DNA from: Oscillospiraceae bacterium
Lineage (GTDB): Bacteria > Bacillota > Clostridia > Oscillospirales > CAG-272
NCBI GenBank assembly: GCA_015064885.1
Contig: SVRJ01000005.1
Location: 1 to 64,000, forward strand
Direction: 5' to 3'
Length of the DNA: 64,000 nt
The notes beneath the pieces are model-generated. The model saw only the letters and a list, made by a program, of their open reading frames with translations. It ran no database searches and had not been told where the DNA came from. Position numbers and translations under genes: made by a program. Shown one piece after another: positions 19,471-29,132 of this stretch (positions are counted from its first letter, which is position 1; the number at the start of each line of letters is the position of its first letter).

Positions 19471-20739
19471 TCAGATACCGAGAAGCTCGCGTATCTCTGC
19501 GGGCTTGATATCTCTCGGCTGTTTTCCGAGCTTTGAAGCGAGGACTGCGGCTGCACCGCAAGCTTCGCCTATTCCTATGCATATAGGCATTACACGGTAA
19601 TTTGAATGCGCCATGTGGGTTCCGGATATGTTTCTTCCCGAGAGTAGAAGTCCGTCTATCCTTTCGGGAACAAGGCATCCATAGGGAATAGTGTATCCGT
19701 TCTTCTGCGTGAAGTTCTTCTGACATCCCGTCTTATCGAGACCCGATCCGCTTATATTGTGAACGTCGAAATTGAAGTGTGCATCGACAACTACGTAATC
19801 CTCGTGAAATGCGGCATCCGCTATCTCCTGCTCTGTCAGCGTGGATACTCCCTTGAAATGTCTCGTTTCGCGTATCCCTATAAGAGATGCGCTTCCGATA
19901 ATATAGCAGTTTTCGTATCCGGGTACGTATTCACGGAGAAAATCTACAATAAGAGGCATCTGCTTTCTGCAGACTATCTCGGCACGTGTGAGATCGGCAG
20001 ACGACGTACCGTCAACGTCGGTCAGGTTGGTCATATTACAGGTGACTATACCCGGGATAGTTGATTTATAAAGAAGAACGTGCCCTGCAGGTGAGGGAAG
20101 AGTCTTTTTTGCGAGTGCCTGGAGTTCTCCCTTTTCTGTAGGTACAAGCGTTTCAAACGAGCCGGGAAATACTGCTCTCTCGTAGTCTACGCCACCAACC
20201 TTGAACATAAGCGTTGCGGGCTGCATTTTTCCGTCTGTTTCTCTGCCCTTTATGTATTCGGCTCCGCTCTTTTCCGCAACGTCTCCGTCACCGCTTGCGT
20301 CTATCACCACCTTTGCCTCGTAGAGCGAAAATCCGTCCTTTCCGTGGCAAAGGATTCCCGTTACCCTTTCCTCCTCCATGGTAACGTCACAGAACGTGGT
20401 GTAAAGAAGGATATCCACTCCCGCTTCTTCAAGCATCTCAATATAAGTGAGTGTCAAGAGCTCGGGGTCTATGCTGCGTTTACGCTCGCCTCTGTCAAAA
20501 GGATTCTTCTTTGCCGCACGGTCGAGGATCTCAAAATAGAGCTTGCTTCCGCATCTTCCCGTGAAATGGCTCATCATACCTGCTGTCGATATTCCTCCGA
20601 CGCGTCCGCAGCTTTCTATGAGAAGTGTTTTTGCACCGTTTTTTCCTGCGGTAATGGCCGCACCTATACCTGCAGGTCCGGATCCGACTACTATAACGTC
20701 GTAATAACCCTTGTTTTCTGCATTTATTTCAAACCTCAT
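19471..20739 (-). CDS. FAD-dependent oxidoreductase
   Basis: DVIVVGSGPAGIGAAITAGKNGAKTLLIE Rossmann motif, GRVGGISTAGMM, VVIDASGDGDVAEKSGA, GRNISGTHMAHSNYRVMPICIGIGEACGAAA. Confidence 0.9.
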   Translation of the reverse strand: MRFEINAENKGYYDVIVVGSGPAGIGAAITAGKNGAKTLLIESCGRVGGISTAGMMSHFTGRCGSKLYFEILDRAAKKNPFDRGERKRSIDPELLTLTYIEMLEEAGVDILLYTTFCDVTMEEERVTGILCHGKDGFSLYEAKVVIDASGDGDVAEKSGAEYIKGRETDGKMQPATLMFKVGGVDYERAVFPGSFETLVPTEKGELQALAKKTLPSPAGHVLLYKSTIPGIVTCNMTNLTDVDGTSSADLTRAEIVCRKQMPLIVDFLREYVPGYENCYIIGSASLIGIRETRHFKGVSTLTEQEIADAAFHEDYVVVDAHFNFDVHNISGSGLDKTGCQKNFTQKNGYTIPYGCLVPERIDGLLLSGRNISGTHMAHSNYRVMPICIGIGEACGAAAVLASKLGKQPRDIKPAEIRELLGI

Positions 20740-20777
20740 ATCGATCTTCTCCTTAGAATAATATGATACTGAATATA

Positions 20778-20806
20778 ATTATAACATATAAAAGGTCCGG
20801 TGTCAA
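20778..20806 (-). promoter_or_regulatory. Predicted sigma-A promoter for the FAD oxidoreductase/M14 operon
   Basis: Minus strand TTGACA (20806-20801), 17 nt, TATAAT (20783-20778). Confidence 0.75.
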
Positions 20807-20854
20807 GATTATTGTTTCGATCGGCTTTTTTGTATTCGACATTGAAAAATGATA

Positions 20855-20910
20855 CGTAAAAATAAAGGCAATATCTTCGCGCGGGAAGGTTATTGCCTTT
20901 TATTTTTACG
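20855..20910. terminator. Long stem-loop, probable bidirectional terminator
   Basis: cgtaaaaataaaggcaata / tattgccttttatttttacg, about 19 bp with one bulge. Confidence 0.7.
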
Positions 20911-20931
20911 AGCAGCATCGAGCGGCCCGGC

Positions 20932-21996
20932 TCAGGAAGCTGAGTCAGCTGCCCTATCCAGCATATTTTCTATAAATATTCCGTAGCCTACGGTAGGATC
21001 GTTTATCATAACGTGGGTGACTGCGCCGATTATTCTGTTTCCCTGTATTATTGTGCTTCCCGACATCCCCTGAACAATGCCTCCGCTTTTAGCGATAAGG
21101 GTATCGTCGGTTACCTTTATCGAGAAGCTTTTATTGTCTCTGCTTTCTCTGTTGATCGCCGATATTTCTATAGAATAGCACCCTACCTTTCCGCTTTCGT
21201 CAAGGGTGCAAAGGATGTGAGCCTTGCCCTCCTTTACCTCGGAACGCGTGGCGATAGGATACTTTTTCAGCTCGGTGCCCTTTGGCACGGCTGAGAATAC
21301 TCCGAAAACACCGCAGTCGGTGTTGCATCTTACAAAGCCTACTCGCATAAGGTCAAAGCTGCCCTTTATCTCCCCCGGAGCTCCCGCCTTCCCTCTGACT
21401 ATTCCGCTGATCTTAACGTCCATTACCACTCCGTGCGAGATGGGCAGGACTTTTCCCGTCTGCGCATCACATATTCCGTGCCCGAGCCCTCCGAATTCGA
21501 GAGTGTCAGGATCAATATAGGTAACGGTGCCGATACCCGCGCCGCCCTGCCGTATATACATTCCGCATTTGTATTTTCCCTCGTCCTTCGAGTAGACGGG
21601 AACCAGACTTGTGGAATAAGTCGCGTCTTCCCTGGTATAGGTTATTTTCAGCGAGCTTCCGCCCGAGTTTTCTATTATTGAAAGAAATTCCTCGCAGCTT
21701 TCGGGCTCTTTGCCGTTTACAGATATTATTATATCGTTAAGCTTGAGTCCTGCCGTGACAGCGGGATTACGGTTCTCACCGCCGGATACCGGAATATCGC
21801 AGAAGCCGGATATTATGACTCCTCGCGAGAAGAATTTCACTCCGAACGGTATACCTCCCGCGTAAAGGATCCTGCCTCCTGTGTGTTCATCCTGAGCAAA
21901 GGCGGGAAGCGAGGTTAACGAAAGAAGAAGAATGATGAGAATAAAAGAAATTACAGACAGCCGAAGGCTTTTTCTTGTTTTATAACTGGGTTTCAT
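20932..21996 (-). CDS. spoIVB: SpoIVB peptidase (S55 family, PDZ-containing)
   Basis: N-terminal TM, PDZ (NPAVTAGLKLNDIIISVNGKEPESCEEF), GLGHGICD, GGIVQGMSGSTIIQGNRIIGAVTHVMINDPTVGYGIFIENML; start at MKPSYK preferred. Confidence 0.92.
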   Translation of the reverse strand: MKPSYKTRKSLRLSVISFILIILLLSLTSLPAFAQDEHTGGRILYAGGIPFGVKFFSRGVIISGFCDIPVSGGENRNPAVTAGLKLNDIIISVNGKEPESCEEFLSIIENSGGSSLKITYTREDATYSTSLVPVYSKDEGKYKCGMYIRQGGAGIGTVTYIDPDTLEFGGLGHGICDAQTGKVLPISHGVVMDVKISGIVRGKAGAPGEIKGSFDLMRVGFVRCNTDCGVFGVFSAVPKGTELKKYPIATRSEVKEGKAHILCTLDESGKVGCYSIEISAINRESRDNKSFSIKVTDDTLIAKSGGIVQGMSGSTIIQGNRIIGAVTHVMINDPTVGYGIFIENMLDRAADSAS

Positions 21997-22130
21997 TGTG
22001 TCTTGTTTCTCTCTTTCTGTGCGTATCCTTCGGATCCGCTCAAGCTTAATGTACCCGTCAAAAGGCGATTTAATGTCTAACAATTTTTTTAGCGGATAAT
22101 AAAATTTTACAAGAAGAGTCAATAAGACAC

Positions 22131-22159
22131 TTGACTTTCAAAAAAAATAGTGGTATAAT
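22131..22159 (+). promoter_or_regulatory. Predicted sigma-A promoter
   Basis: TTGACT, 17 nt, TGG-TATAAT. Confidence 0.75.
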
Positions 22160-22197
22160 CTTCTCTGTAATATTAAAAATAATATTGAGAGATTTTT

Positions 22198-22941
22198 ATG
22201 CTTGAAAAAGAGAGATTCAAAAGAGCTATAGAAGAATACGAGGAGCGATCCGATCCGCACCGGATAGGCACTATGAACGAGAGAATGCTCCACGCGGTCA
22301 TAAAAAGCTGCATAGCCGACAGTGATGACGAGCTTGAGGTTAAGATAGGCGGAAAGAATATCGCTGACGTTCTTAAAGAAAACACGGCCTATGAGATACA
22401 GACAGAGAGCCTGTTCCCGGTTAAGAAGAAGCTTGATTTTTATTTTTCGAATACAGATCATAACGTGAACGTAGTTTTCCCCGTGCCGAGAGAAAAATAC
22501 GTTTGTTGGGCGGATCCCGAAAGCGGGGAGCTTTCAAAAAAGAACAGATCCCCGAAAAAGCGCACTCTCATCGATTATGCGGATACCCTGATATTTCTGA
22601 CAGACTATATAGGAGACGAGCGGCTGACGCTTACTGTTCTCTATATTTCAGAGTGTGAGTACAGAAATCTTGACGGAAAGAGATCGAAAGACAAAAAAAG
22701 AGGCTCAACGAGGATAGAGAGAGTACCTATCGAGCTTCTTTTTGTTGAAGAATATAAAACAAAGGACGATTACCGTTTCCTTCTTCCGAGGGAGAGCAGA
22801 TTCACAGCCAAGACGTATGCCAAGGATAAAAAGCTTACCTCGGGCAGGAAGGTTGCATGTGCGATAAAGATGATGCTTAATCTCGGAATGATACGCATAT
22901 GCGGTAAGGAAGGACGCTGCATTTTATACGAGACAATATAA
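22198..22941 (+). CDS. Conserved hypothetical protein, PD-(D/E)XK nuclease-like N-terminal region
   Basis: NERMLHAVIKSCIADSDDELEVKIGGKNIADVLKENTAYEIQTESLFPVKKKLDFYF resembles the E...D...ExQ arrangement of PD-(D/E)XK folds; basic C-terminus (GRKVACAIKMMLNLGMI). Confidence 0.55.
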   Translation: MLEKERFKRAIEEYEERSDPHRIGTMNERMLHAVIKSCIADSDDELEVKIGGKNIADVLKENTAYEIQTESLFPVKKKLDFYFSNTDHNVNVVFPVPREKYVCWADPESGELSKKNRSPKKRTLIDYADTLIFLTDYIGDERLTLTVLYISECEYRNLDGKRSKDKKRGSTRIERVPIELLFVEEYKTKDDYRFLLPRESRFTAKTYAKDKKLTSGRKVACAIKMMLNLGMIRICGKEGRCILYETI

Positions 22942-22954
22942 AGGAGAATATACT

Positions 22955-24241
22955 ATGAGAAAAATATCTGCCGAAATACTGTGTGTAGGCACCGAGCTTT
23001 TGCTTGGAGACATAATAAATACAAATGCCTCTTATATATCCGCAAGACTCAGCGAGATAGGAGTTTCCGTATATCATCAGGCTGTTGTCGGGGATAATGA
23101 GGATAGGCTTAAAGGGGCGATAAAAGATGCCCTGTCACGTTCTGACGTTCTTATTACGAGCGGAGGCCTCGGCCCCACCTATGACGATATAACAAAGGAG
23201 ACTGTTTCAGCTCTGCTCGGAATAGAAATGTATTACGATAAGAATATAGCGGAGCGTATACACGAATACTTCAAAAGGATCGGAAGGGCTATGCCGCCAT
23301 CTAATGAAAAGCAGGCTATGACACCTGTAGGCGCGCATATTATACCTAATCCCAGGGGAACTGCTCCCGGCCTTATGATAGACGGAAAATACCAAGGAAA
23401 AGAGGTTACCGTCATTATGCTCCCCGGCCCTCCGTGTGAACTCGAGCCTATGACGGATGAAAGCGTTCTCCCTCTTCTCGCCCGAAAATTTAACGCAGAA
23501 AAGGGGATATTCTTCAGCCGAAACCTTCACTTTACGGGTATAGGAGAATCGAGCCTTGAGGAAATAATCCGCCCTCTGATGGATTCTCTCAACCCCACCG
23601 TAGCACCGTATGCCGGTGAGGGCGAGGTGAGAATACGTATTACCGCTTCCGCAAAAAGCGAGGATGAGGGAAGAAGACTTTGTGATGAAATGATAGATAA
23701 GATGCTTTCATACAAGGTCGGTAAATATCTTTATTCTATAGATATTCCTACGATCGAGGAAACTCTCGTAAGGCTTCTTTCCGAGAGAAGAATGACACTC
23801 TCTACTGCAGAATCCTGCACAGGAGGTCTTATATCCAAGAGATTAACAGACGTTCCCGGCGCAAGCAGTGTGTTCCCGGGCGGAATATGCTCTTATGCAG
23901 AGAAAGTAAAAATAAACGCACTTGGAGTTGAAGGAAAAACTATTGAAGAGCATACTGCCGTAAGTGAAGAATGCGCAAAAGAAATGGCGGAAAGGGTCAG
24001 AGCTCTTATGGATACCGATATAGGCGTTTCTGTTACCGGATATGCGGGACCCGGCGGAGGAGATGAAGCAAATCCTGTCGGAACCGTGTATATAGGCGTA
24101 TCTACAAGTGAGAGGACTTTTGTGAAAAGGTATTCATTCTCCTCCCTTCGCGACAGAGTTTTTATCAGGCGTGCCGCGTCAAGCTACGCTATGGGGCTTG
24201 TTCTCTCTGAAATAGGAAACGGAGAATTTGATATAAGATGA
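22955..24241 (+). CDS. cinA: Competence/damage-inducible protein CinA
   Basis: EILCVGTELLLGDIINTNASYIS, TSGGLGPTYDDITKE, C-terminal TAESCTGGLISKRLTDVPGAS, VTGYAGPGGGDE. Confidence 0.95.
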   Translation: MRKISAEILCVGTELLLGDIINTNASYISARLSEIGVSVYHQAVVGDNEDRLKGAIKDALSRSDVLITSGGLGPTYDDITKETVSALLGIEMYYDKNIAERIHEYFKRIGRAMPPSNEKQAMTPVGAHIIPNPRGTAPGLMIDGKYQGKEVTVIMLPGPPCELEPMTDESVLPLLARKFNAEKGIFFSRNLHFTGIGESSLEEIIRPLMDSLNPTVAPYAGEGEVRIRITASAKSEDEGRRLCDEMIDKMLSYKVGKYLYSIDIPTIEETLVRLLSERRMTLSTAESCTGGLISKRLTDVPGASSVFPGGICSYAEKVKINALGVEGKTIEEHTAVSEECAKEMAERVRALMDTDIGVSVTGYAGPGGGDEANPVGTVYIGVSTSERTFVKRYSFSSLRDRVFIRRAASSYAMGLVLSEIGNGEFDIR

Positions 24242-25224
24242 AAAGAAAATTTAACGCAGATCCCTTGAATATACTCGGAGCGGTGCTCGTACTCCTTCTT
24301 GCATTCACTGTGATAGTTACGGTGTTTCTGCTTGTCGGATACAATAGATTTGTTCCCGCGCCTCGGGAGGATATGACTACAGCTGCGGATGGAAGCTCGT
24401 TTGCTGAACCCACCGATGCGATTACGACCTCTCCGGTTACAAGCGGTGAGAGCACAAAAAAGCCGGACGATCAGCTTTCGGATACCTCACGTGAGACGGA
24501 AAATGTCAGCTCCGCTCCGGGCACCTCCTTACAGCCGACTCCTACGTCCCCGGAGGAAACGACAAAGTCACCCGATACGACGGCTCCTGCCGATAAGGAG
24601 AAGAAGACGGTTGCGTTTACGTTTGACGACGGTCCGCATGCAACCTATACGCTCGAGCTACTAAAGGTGCTCGAAAAATACAACGTAAAGGCTACCTTCT
24701 TTGTTCTCGGAACCAATCTCAAAAAACAAAGCAGGATAGACGCTCTTAAAATGACTGTAGCGGCAGGACATGAGATAGGAAACCACTCTTATTCGCATCC
24801 GACAGTGCTGAATATAAGTGCGGACGAGTTTATTGCCGACGTAGAGAAGGGAAGCAACGCCATATACGAGGCTTGCGGAGTAAGACCTTCCATTATACGT
24901 ACACCGGGCGGTAAGTTCAGCACAGAGCTTCTTGAAAAAATAAAGTATCCGATAATACACTGGACGGTGGATACACGCGACTGGGAACACAACGACCCCG
25001 AAAAATGTCTTGAAACCTTGAAAAAGCAGGTGGTAGACGGAGCAGTGATCCTTATGCACGACAGAAAGAGCAATACTGCGAGAAGCGTCGAGCTTATGAT
25101 AGAATGGCTTCTTGAAAACGATTATCAGATCACCACCGTAAGTGAGCTTATGGAGCTGAAGGGCACCGAGCTTGTCGCGGGAAAGGTATACTATTCCTCA
25201 TCAATATTTAAGCCCAAAAATTAA
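24238..25224 (+). CDS. Membrane-anchored polysaccharide deacetylase (NodB domain)
   Basis: N-terminal TM, Ser/Thr/Pro linker, KTVAFTFDDGPHATYTLELLKVLEKYNVKATFFVLG, GHEIGNHSYSHPT. Confidence 0.93.
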   Translation: MKRKFNADPLNILGAVLVLLLAFTVIVTVFLLVGYNRFVPAPREDMTTAADGSSFAEPTDAITTSPVTSGESTKKPDDQLSDTSRETENVSSAPGTSLQPTPTSPEETTKSPDTTAPADKEKKTVAFTFDDGPHATYTLELLKVLEKYNVKATFFVLGTNLKKQSRIDALKMTVAAGHEIGNHSYSHPTVLNISADEFIADVEKGSNAIYEACGVRPSIIRTPGGKFSTELLEKIKYPIIHWTVDTRDWEHNDPEKCLETLKKQVVDGAVILMHDRKSNTARSVELMIEWLLENDYQITTVSELMELKGTELVAGKVYYSSSIFKPKN

Positions 25225-25236
25225 ACCCATAAACAG

Positions 25237-25270
25237 ATCACGCCCCGCGGTATTCACCGCGGGGCGTGAT
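25237..25270. terminator. Bidirectional terminator between convergent genes
   Basis: atcacgccccgcggt-attc-accgcggggcgtgat, 15-bp perfect stem. Confidence 0.85.
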
Positions 25271-25291
25271 ATTTATTTACTTCTGAATTTA

Positions 25292-28200
25292 TCAGTTGTA
25301 AAGCTCGCCGAGCTTAACAAGTCTTTCGTACTTGTCCTTAGCGTTCTTTTCAGCCTTATCGAAGAGCTCCTCAGCGCGAGCGGGGAACTGCTGTGCGAGA
25401 CGGCTGTAACGAGTTTCACTTGTGATGAATGCCTTGTAATCACCTGTGGGCTCCTTGGAGTCGATGGTGAGAGGATTCTTGCCCTCAGCCTTGAGAGCGG
25501 GGTTGTATCTGAACATCTGCCAGTAGCCTGCTTCAACTGCCTTCTTCATTTCGAGCTGGCAGTTCTGCATGCCGCCCTTAAGACCGTGCATTTCACAAGG
25601 AGCGTAGCCGATAACGATCGAAGGACCGTGGTAAGCTTCAGCCTCTGTGAGAGCCTTAAGTGTCTGGTTCATGTCAGCGCCCATAGCGATCTGTGCAACG
25701 TATACGTAACCGTAGGACATAGCGATCTGAGCGAGATCCTTCTTGCCGATTACCTTACCTGCAGCTGCAAACTGTGCAACCTGACCGATATTGGAAGCCT
25801 TGGATGCCTGTCCGCCTGTGTTGGAGTAAACTTCTGTATCGAATACCATGATGTTTACGTCCTCACCCGAAGCGATAACGTGGTCGAGACCGCCGAAGCC
25901 GATATCGTATGCCCAACCGTCGCCACCGAAGATCCATACAGACTTCTTAGCAAGGTAATCCTTGTTTTCGAGGATCTCCTTGGATGCTTCGCAGCCGTCA
26001 GCTGCCCACTGCTCGAGGAGCTCAACGAGTTCCTTTGTAGCAACTTCGTTAGCCTTGCCGTCCTCAAGTGTGTTGAGGTAGTTATTGATAACGCCCTGGC
26101 AGTGCTCGCAGGGAGCCTTAAGAGCCTTGACCTTAGCGATGAGTCTGTCGCGGATAGTCTTCTGACCGATAGCCATACCGAGACCGTGCTCAGCATTGTC
26201 CTCGAAGAGCGAGTTAGCCCAAGCGGGACCCTTGCCGCTTTCCTTATTTACTGTATAAGGTGTAGCAGGTGCGGAGCCGCCCCAGATAGAAGAACAACCT
26301 GTAGCGTTGGAGATATACATTCTTTCACCGAAGAGCTGTGTGATAAGACGAGCATAGGATGTCTCAGCACAACCTGCACAAGATCCGGAGAACTCGAGGA
26401 GGGGCTGCTTGAACTGGCTTCCCTTGATCGTAGTGTCGATTATCTCGGGCTTTTCGGAAACGTTCTTAACTGCGTAGTCGAAAGCGGACTGCTGCTCGAG
26501 CTGTGTTGCGAGAGGAACCATCTCGATAGCAACCTTTTCGGGAGTGCCCTTCTTGAGTGCCATTTCGGAAGGCTTACAAGCCTTAACGCAGAGGGTACAA
26601 CCCATACAGTCAAGAGGAGAAACTGCCATAGTGTACTTGTAGTTTGTCTTGATAAGCGGCTTTGCTGTGAACTTTGTGGAAGCGGGAGCGTTTGCAGCCT
26701 CTTCTTCTGTCATAGCGAAGGGACGGATAGCAGCATGAGGACATACGAAAGCACAGTTGTTACACTGAACGCAGTTTTCAGCGTGCCATACGGGAACCAT
26801 AACTGCAACGCCTCTCTTTTCGTAAGCCGCGGAGCCCTGCGGGAAAGTACCGTCAGCGTGCTTCATGAATGCGGATACGGGGAGGGAGTCACCCTTCATT
26901 GCGCCTACGGGAGCAACGATCTCGTTTACGAAATCAACGAGCTCAGCTCTGTCGCCTGTAGCTGCGGGCTTAGCTGTGTTTACTTCGCAGTCAGCCCATT
27001 CAGCGGGAACGTCTACCTTAACGAAAGCGTCGCTTCCTGCTTCGATAGCGTTGTAGTTGAGGTCAACGATAGCCTGTCCCTTCTTGATGTAGGACTTGTA
27101 TGCCATCTTCTTCATGTACTCGATAGCGTCTTCCTTGGGAAGTATGCCTGCGAGTGTGAAGAATGCGGACTGGAGAACTGTGTTCTTAACCTTAGCGTTA
27201 CCGATCCTCTTTATAGCGATACCTGTACCGTCTATAATGTAGAAGTTAACGTTGTTCTTAGCGATGTACTGCTTAACTGCTGCAGGGAGGTGATCTCCGA
27301 GCTCTTCTACAGACCAAGGGCAGTCAAGGAGGAATACGCCGCCGGGCTTAACGTCCTGAACCATATCGTACTGGTTGAGGTATGCATTGTTGTGACATGC
27401 AACGAAGTTAGCCTTTGTGATGTAGTAAGGAGACTTGATGGGCTTGTCACCGAAGCGGAGGTGAGAAATTGTTGTACCACCTGTCTTCTTGGAGTCATAC
27501 TGGAAGTATGCCTGGATGAACTTATCGGTGTGGTCACCGATGATCTTTATCGAGTTCTTGTTAGCGCCGACAGTACCGTCACCGCCGAGACCCCAGAACT
27601 TGCAGGATATAGTTCCTTCTGCCGCTGTATCGGGGCATACCTTTTCTTCGAGGGAGAGACCTGTAACGTCGTCAACGATACCGAGAGTAAAGCTGTTCTT
27701 AGGCTCGTCCTTGTCGAGGTTTTCGAATGTTGCGAAAATAGAGGAAGGAGGAGTATCCTTGGAACCGAGACCGTAACGGCCGCCTACTATCTTAGCGTTT
27801 ACGCCGAGAGTGGAGCAAGCTGTAACTACGTCGAGGTAAAGGGGCTCACCGAGAGAACCGGGCTCCTTCGTTCTGTCGAGAACAGCGATCTTCTTAACTG
27901 TCTTGGGAAGAGCAGCAACGAGCTTGTCAGCTCTGAAGGGACGGTAAAGTCTTACCTTGATAAGACCGACCTTTTCACCGTTTGCTACCATGTAATCTAT
28001 AACTTCTTCAGCAACGTCGCATACGGAACCCATAGCGATGATAACCTTTTCAGCATCGGGAGCGCCGTAGTAGTTGAAGAGCTGGTAGTTTGTACCGATC
28101 TTTTCGTTTACCATGTTCATGTAATCTTCAACGATACCGGGAACTGCATCGTAGTATGTATTACATGCTTCTCTGTGCTGGAAGAAGATATCGCCGTTTT

Positions 28201-28888
28201 CAGCGGAGCCGCGGAGAACGGGATGCTCGGGGTTGATAGCGCGAGCGCGGAATTCTTTAACTGCGTCAACGTCAACCATTTCAGCGAGATCCTTGTAGTC
28301 CCATGTTTCGATCTTCTGGATCTCGTGGGATGTACGGAAGCCGTCGAAGAAGTTGAGGAAGGGAACTCTGCTCTTGATAGTAGCAAGGTGTGCTACTGCG
28401 CCGAGGTCCATGATCTCCTGGGGGTTGGACTCTGCCATCATAGCGAAGCCTGTCTGACGGCATGCGTATACGTCAGAGTGGTCTCCGAAGATGTTGAGTG
28501 CGTGAGAAGCAACGCAACGAGCGGAAACGTGGATAACGCAGGGGAGAAGCTCACCGGCGATCTTGTACATGTTGGGGATCATAAGGAGAAGACCCTGGGA
28601 TGCCGTGTAAGTTGTTGTGAGAGCACCTGCTGCGAGAGAACCGTGAACCGCACCTGCAGCACCTGCTTCGGACTGCATTTCAACGACCTTAACGTTGTCG
28701 CCGAAAATGTTCTTTGCGGGCTCGCCAAAGATGTTTTTGTCCGACGCAGACCATGTGTCGGTTACTTCAGCCATCGGGCTGGAGGGAGTGATAGGATAGA
28801 TTGCCGCAACCTCTGTAAACGCATAGCTTACGTGAGCGGCCGCTGTGTTACCATCCATGGATAATTTTTTTCTGTTTATCACTGCCAT
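25292..28888 (-). CDS. nifJ: Pyruvate:ferredoxin (flavodoxin) oxidoreductase
   Basis: 1198 aa; YPITPSSPMAE, two 4Fe-4S motifs (CVQCNNCAFVCPHAAI, CMGCTLCVKACKP), TPP site GGDGWAYDIGFGGLDHVIASGEDVNIMVFDTEVYSNTGGQ. Confidence 0.97.
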   Translation of the reverse strand: MAVINRKKLSMDGNTAAAHVSYAFTEVAAIYPITPSSPMAEVTDTWSASDKNIFGEPAKNIFGDNVKVVEMQSEAGAAGAVHGSLAAGALTTTYTASQGLLLMIPNMYKIAGELLPCVIHVSARCVASHALNIFGDHSDVYACRQTGFAMMAESNPQEIMDLGAVAHLATIKSRVPFLNFFDGFRTSHEIQKIETWDYKDLAEMVDVDAVKEFRARAINPEHPVLRGSAENGDIFFQHREACNTYYDAVPGIVEDYMNMVNEKIGTNYQLFNYYGAPDAEKVIIAMGSVCDVAEEVIDYMVANGEKVGLIKVRLYRPFRADKLVAALPKTVKKIAVLDRTKEPGSLGEPLYLDVVTACSTLGVNAKIVGGRYGLGSKDTPPSSIFATFENLDKDEPKNSFTLGIVDDVTGLSLEEKVCPDTAAEGTISCKFWGLGGDGTVGANKNSIKIIGDHTDKFIQAYFQYDSKKTGGTTISHLRFGDKPIKSPYYITKANFVACHNNAYLNQYDMVQDVKPGGVFLLDCPWSVEELGDHLPAAVKQYIAKNNVNFYIIDGTGIAIKRIGNAKVKNTVLQSAFFTLAGILPKEDAIEYMKKMAYKSYIKKGQAIVDLNYNAIEAGSDAFVKVDVPAEWADCEVNTAKPAATGDRAELVDFVNEIVAPVGAMKGDSLPVSAFMKHADGTFPQGSAAYEKRGVAVMVPVWHAENCVQCNNCAFVCPHAAIRPFAMTEEEAANAPASTKFTAKPLIKTNYKYTMAVSPLDCMGCTLCVKACKPSEMALKKGTPEKVAIEMVPLATQLEQQSAFDYAVKNVSEKPEIIDTTIKGSQFKQPLLEFSGSCAGCAETSYARLITQLFGERMYISNATGCSSIWGGSAPATPYTVNKESGKGPAWANSLFEDNAEHGLGMAIGQKTIRDRLIAKVKALKAPCEHCQGVINNYLNTLEDGKANEVATKELVELLEQWAADGCEASKEILENKDYLAKKSVWIFGGDGWAYDIGFGGLDHVIASGEDVNIMVFDTEVYSNTGGQASKASNIGQVAQFAAAGKVIGKKDLAQIAMSYGYVYVAQIAMGADMNQTLKALTEAEAYHGPSIVIGYAPCEMHGLKGGMQNCQLEMKKAVEAGYWQMFRYNPALKAEGKNPLTIDSKEPTGDYKAFITSETRYSRLAQQFPARAEELFDKAEKNAKDKYERLVKLGELYN

Positions 28889-28970
28889 TGGATGTGAACC
28901 TCCTGTATATTTAAAAATTTTTTTACTAAGGTCATATACGGTGAAGATACACCTTATAACGCCAATAGAT

Positions 28971-28999
28971 ATTATACTATATTATAAGCCGAAAGTAAA
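28971..28999 (-). promoter_or_regulatory. Predicted promoter for nifJ
   Basis: Minus strand TTTACT, 17 nt, TATAAT. Confidence 0.6.
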
Positions 29000-29086
29000 G
29001 GGGTTTGACAGAAAATTAACATAGGGGCACCGAAAAAATTCACACGGTGTTTATTAAATTGTCGGATATTACAGTCTGAAGAAAAA

Positions 29087-29110
29087 GCGACCGGGAATGA
29101 TCCCGGTCGC
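29087..29110 (-). terminator. Terminator for the Asp-Cys repeat protein gene
   Basis: gcgaccggga-atga-tcccggtcgc with minus-strand T-run. Confidence 0.8.
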
Positions 29111-29132
29111 TTTGATGTGAAGCCTTATAAAA

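Noticed and set aside
18407-19726. Full 439-aa version of the M14 gene
   Set aside because: The N-terminal ~90 aa overlap the upstream FAD oxidoreductase coding region out of frame; an internal ATG at 19456 gives a compact operon structure.
25172-28864. 1,230-aa plus-strand ORF as a novel giant gene
   Set aside because: It lies antisense and in the same codon register to a clear PFOR gene, and its composition (Cys/Val/Leu-rich, no recognisable motifs) is what antisense of codon-biased DNA gives.
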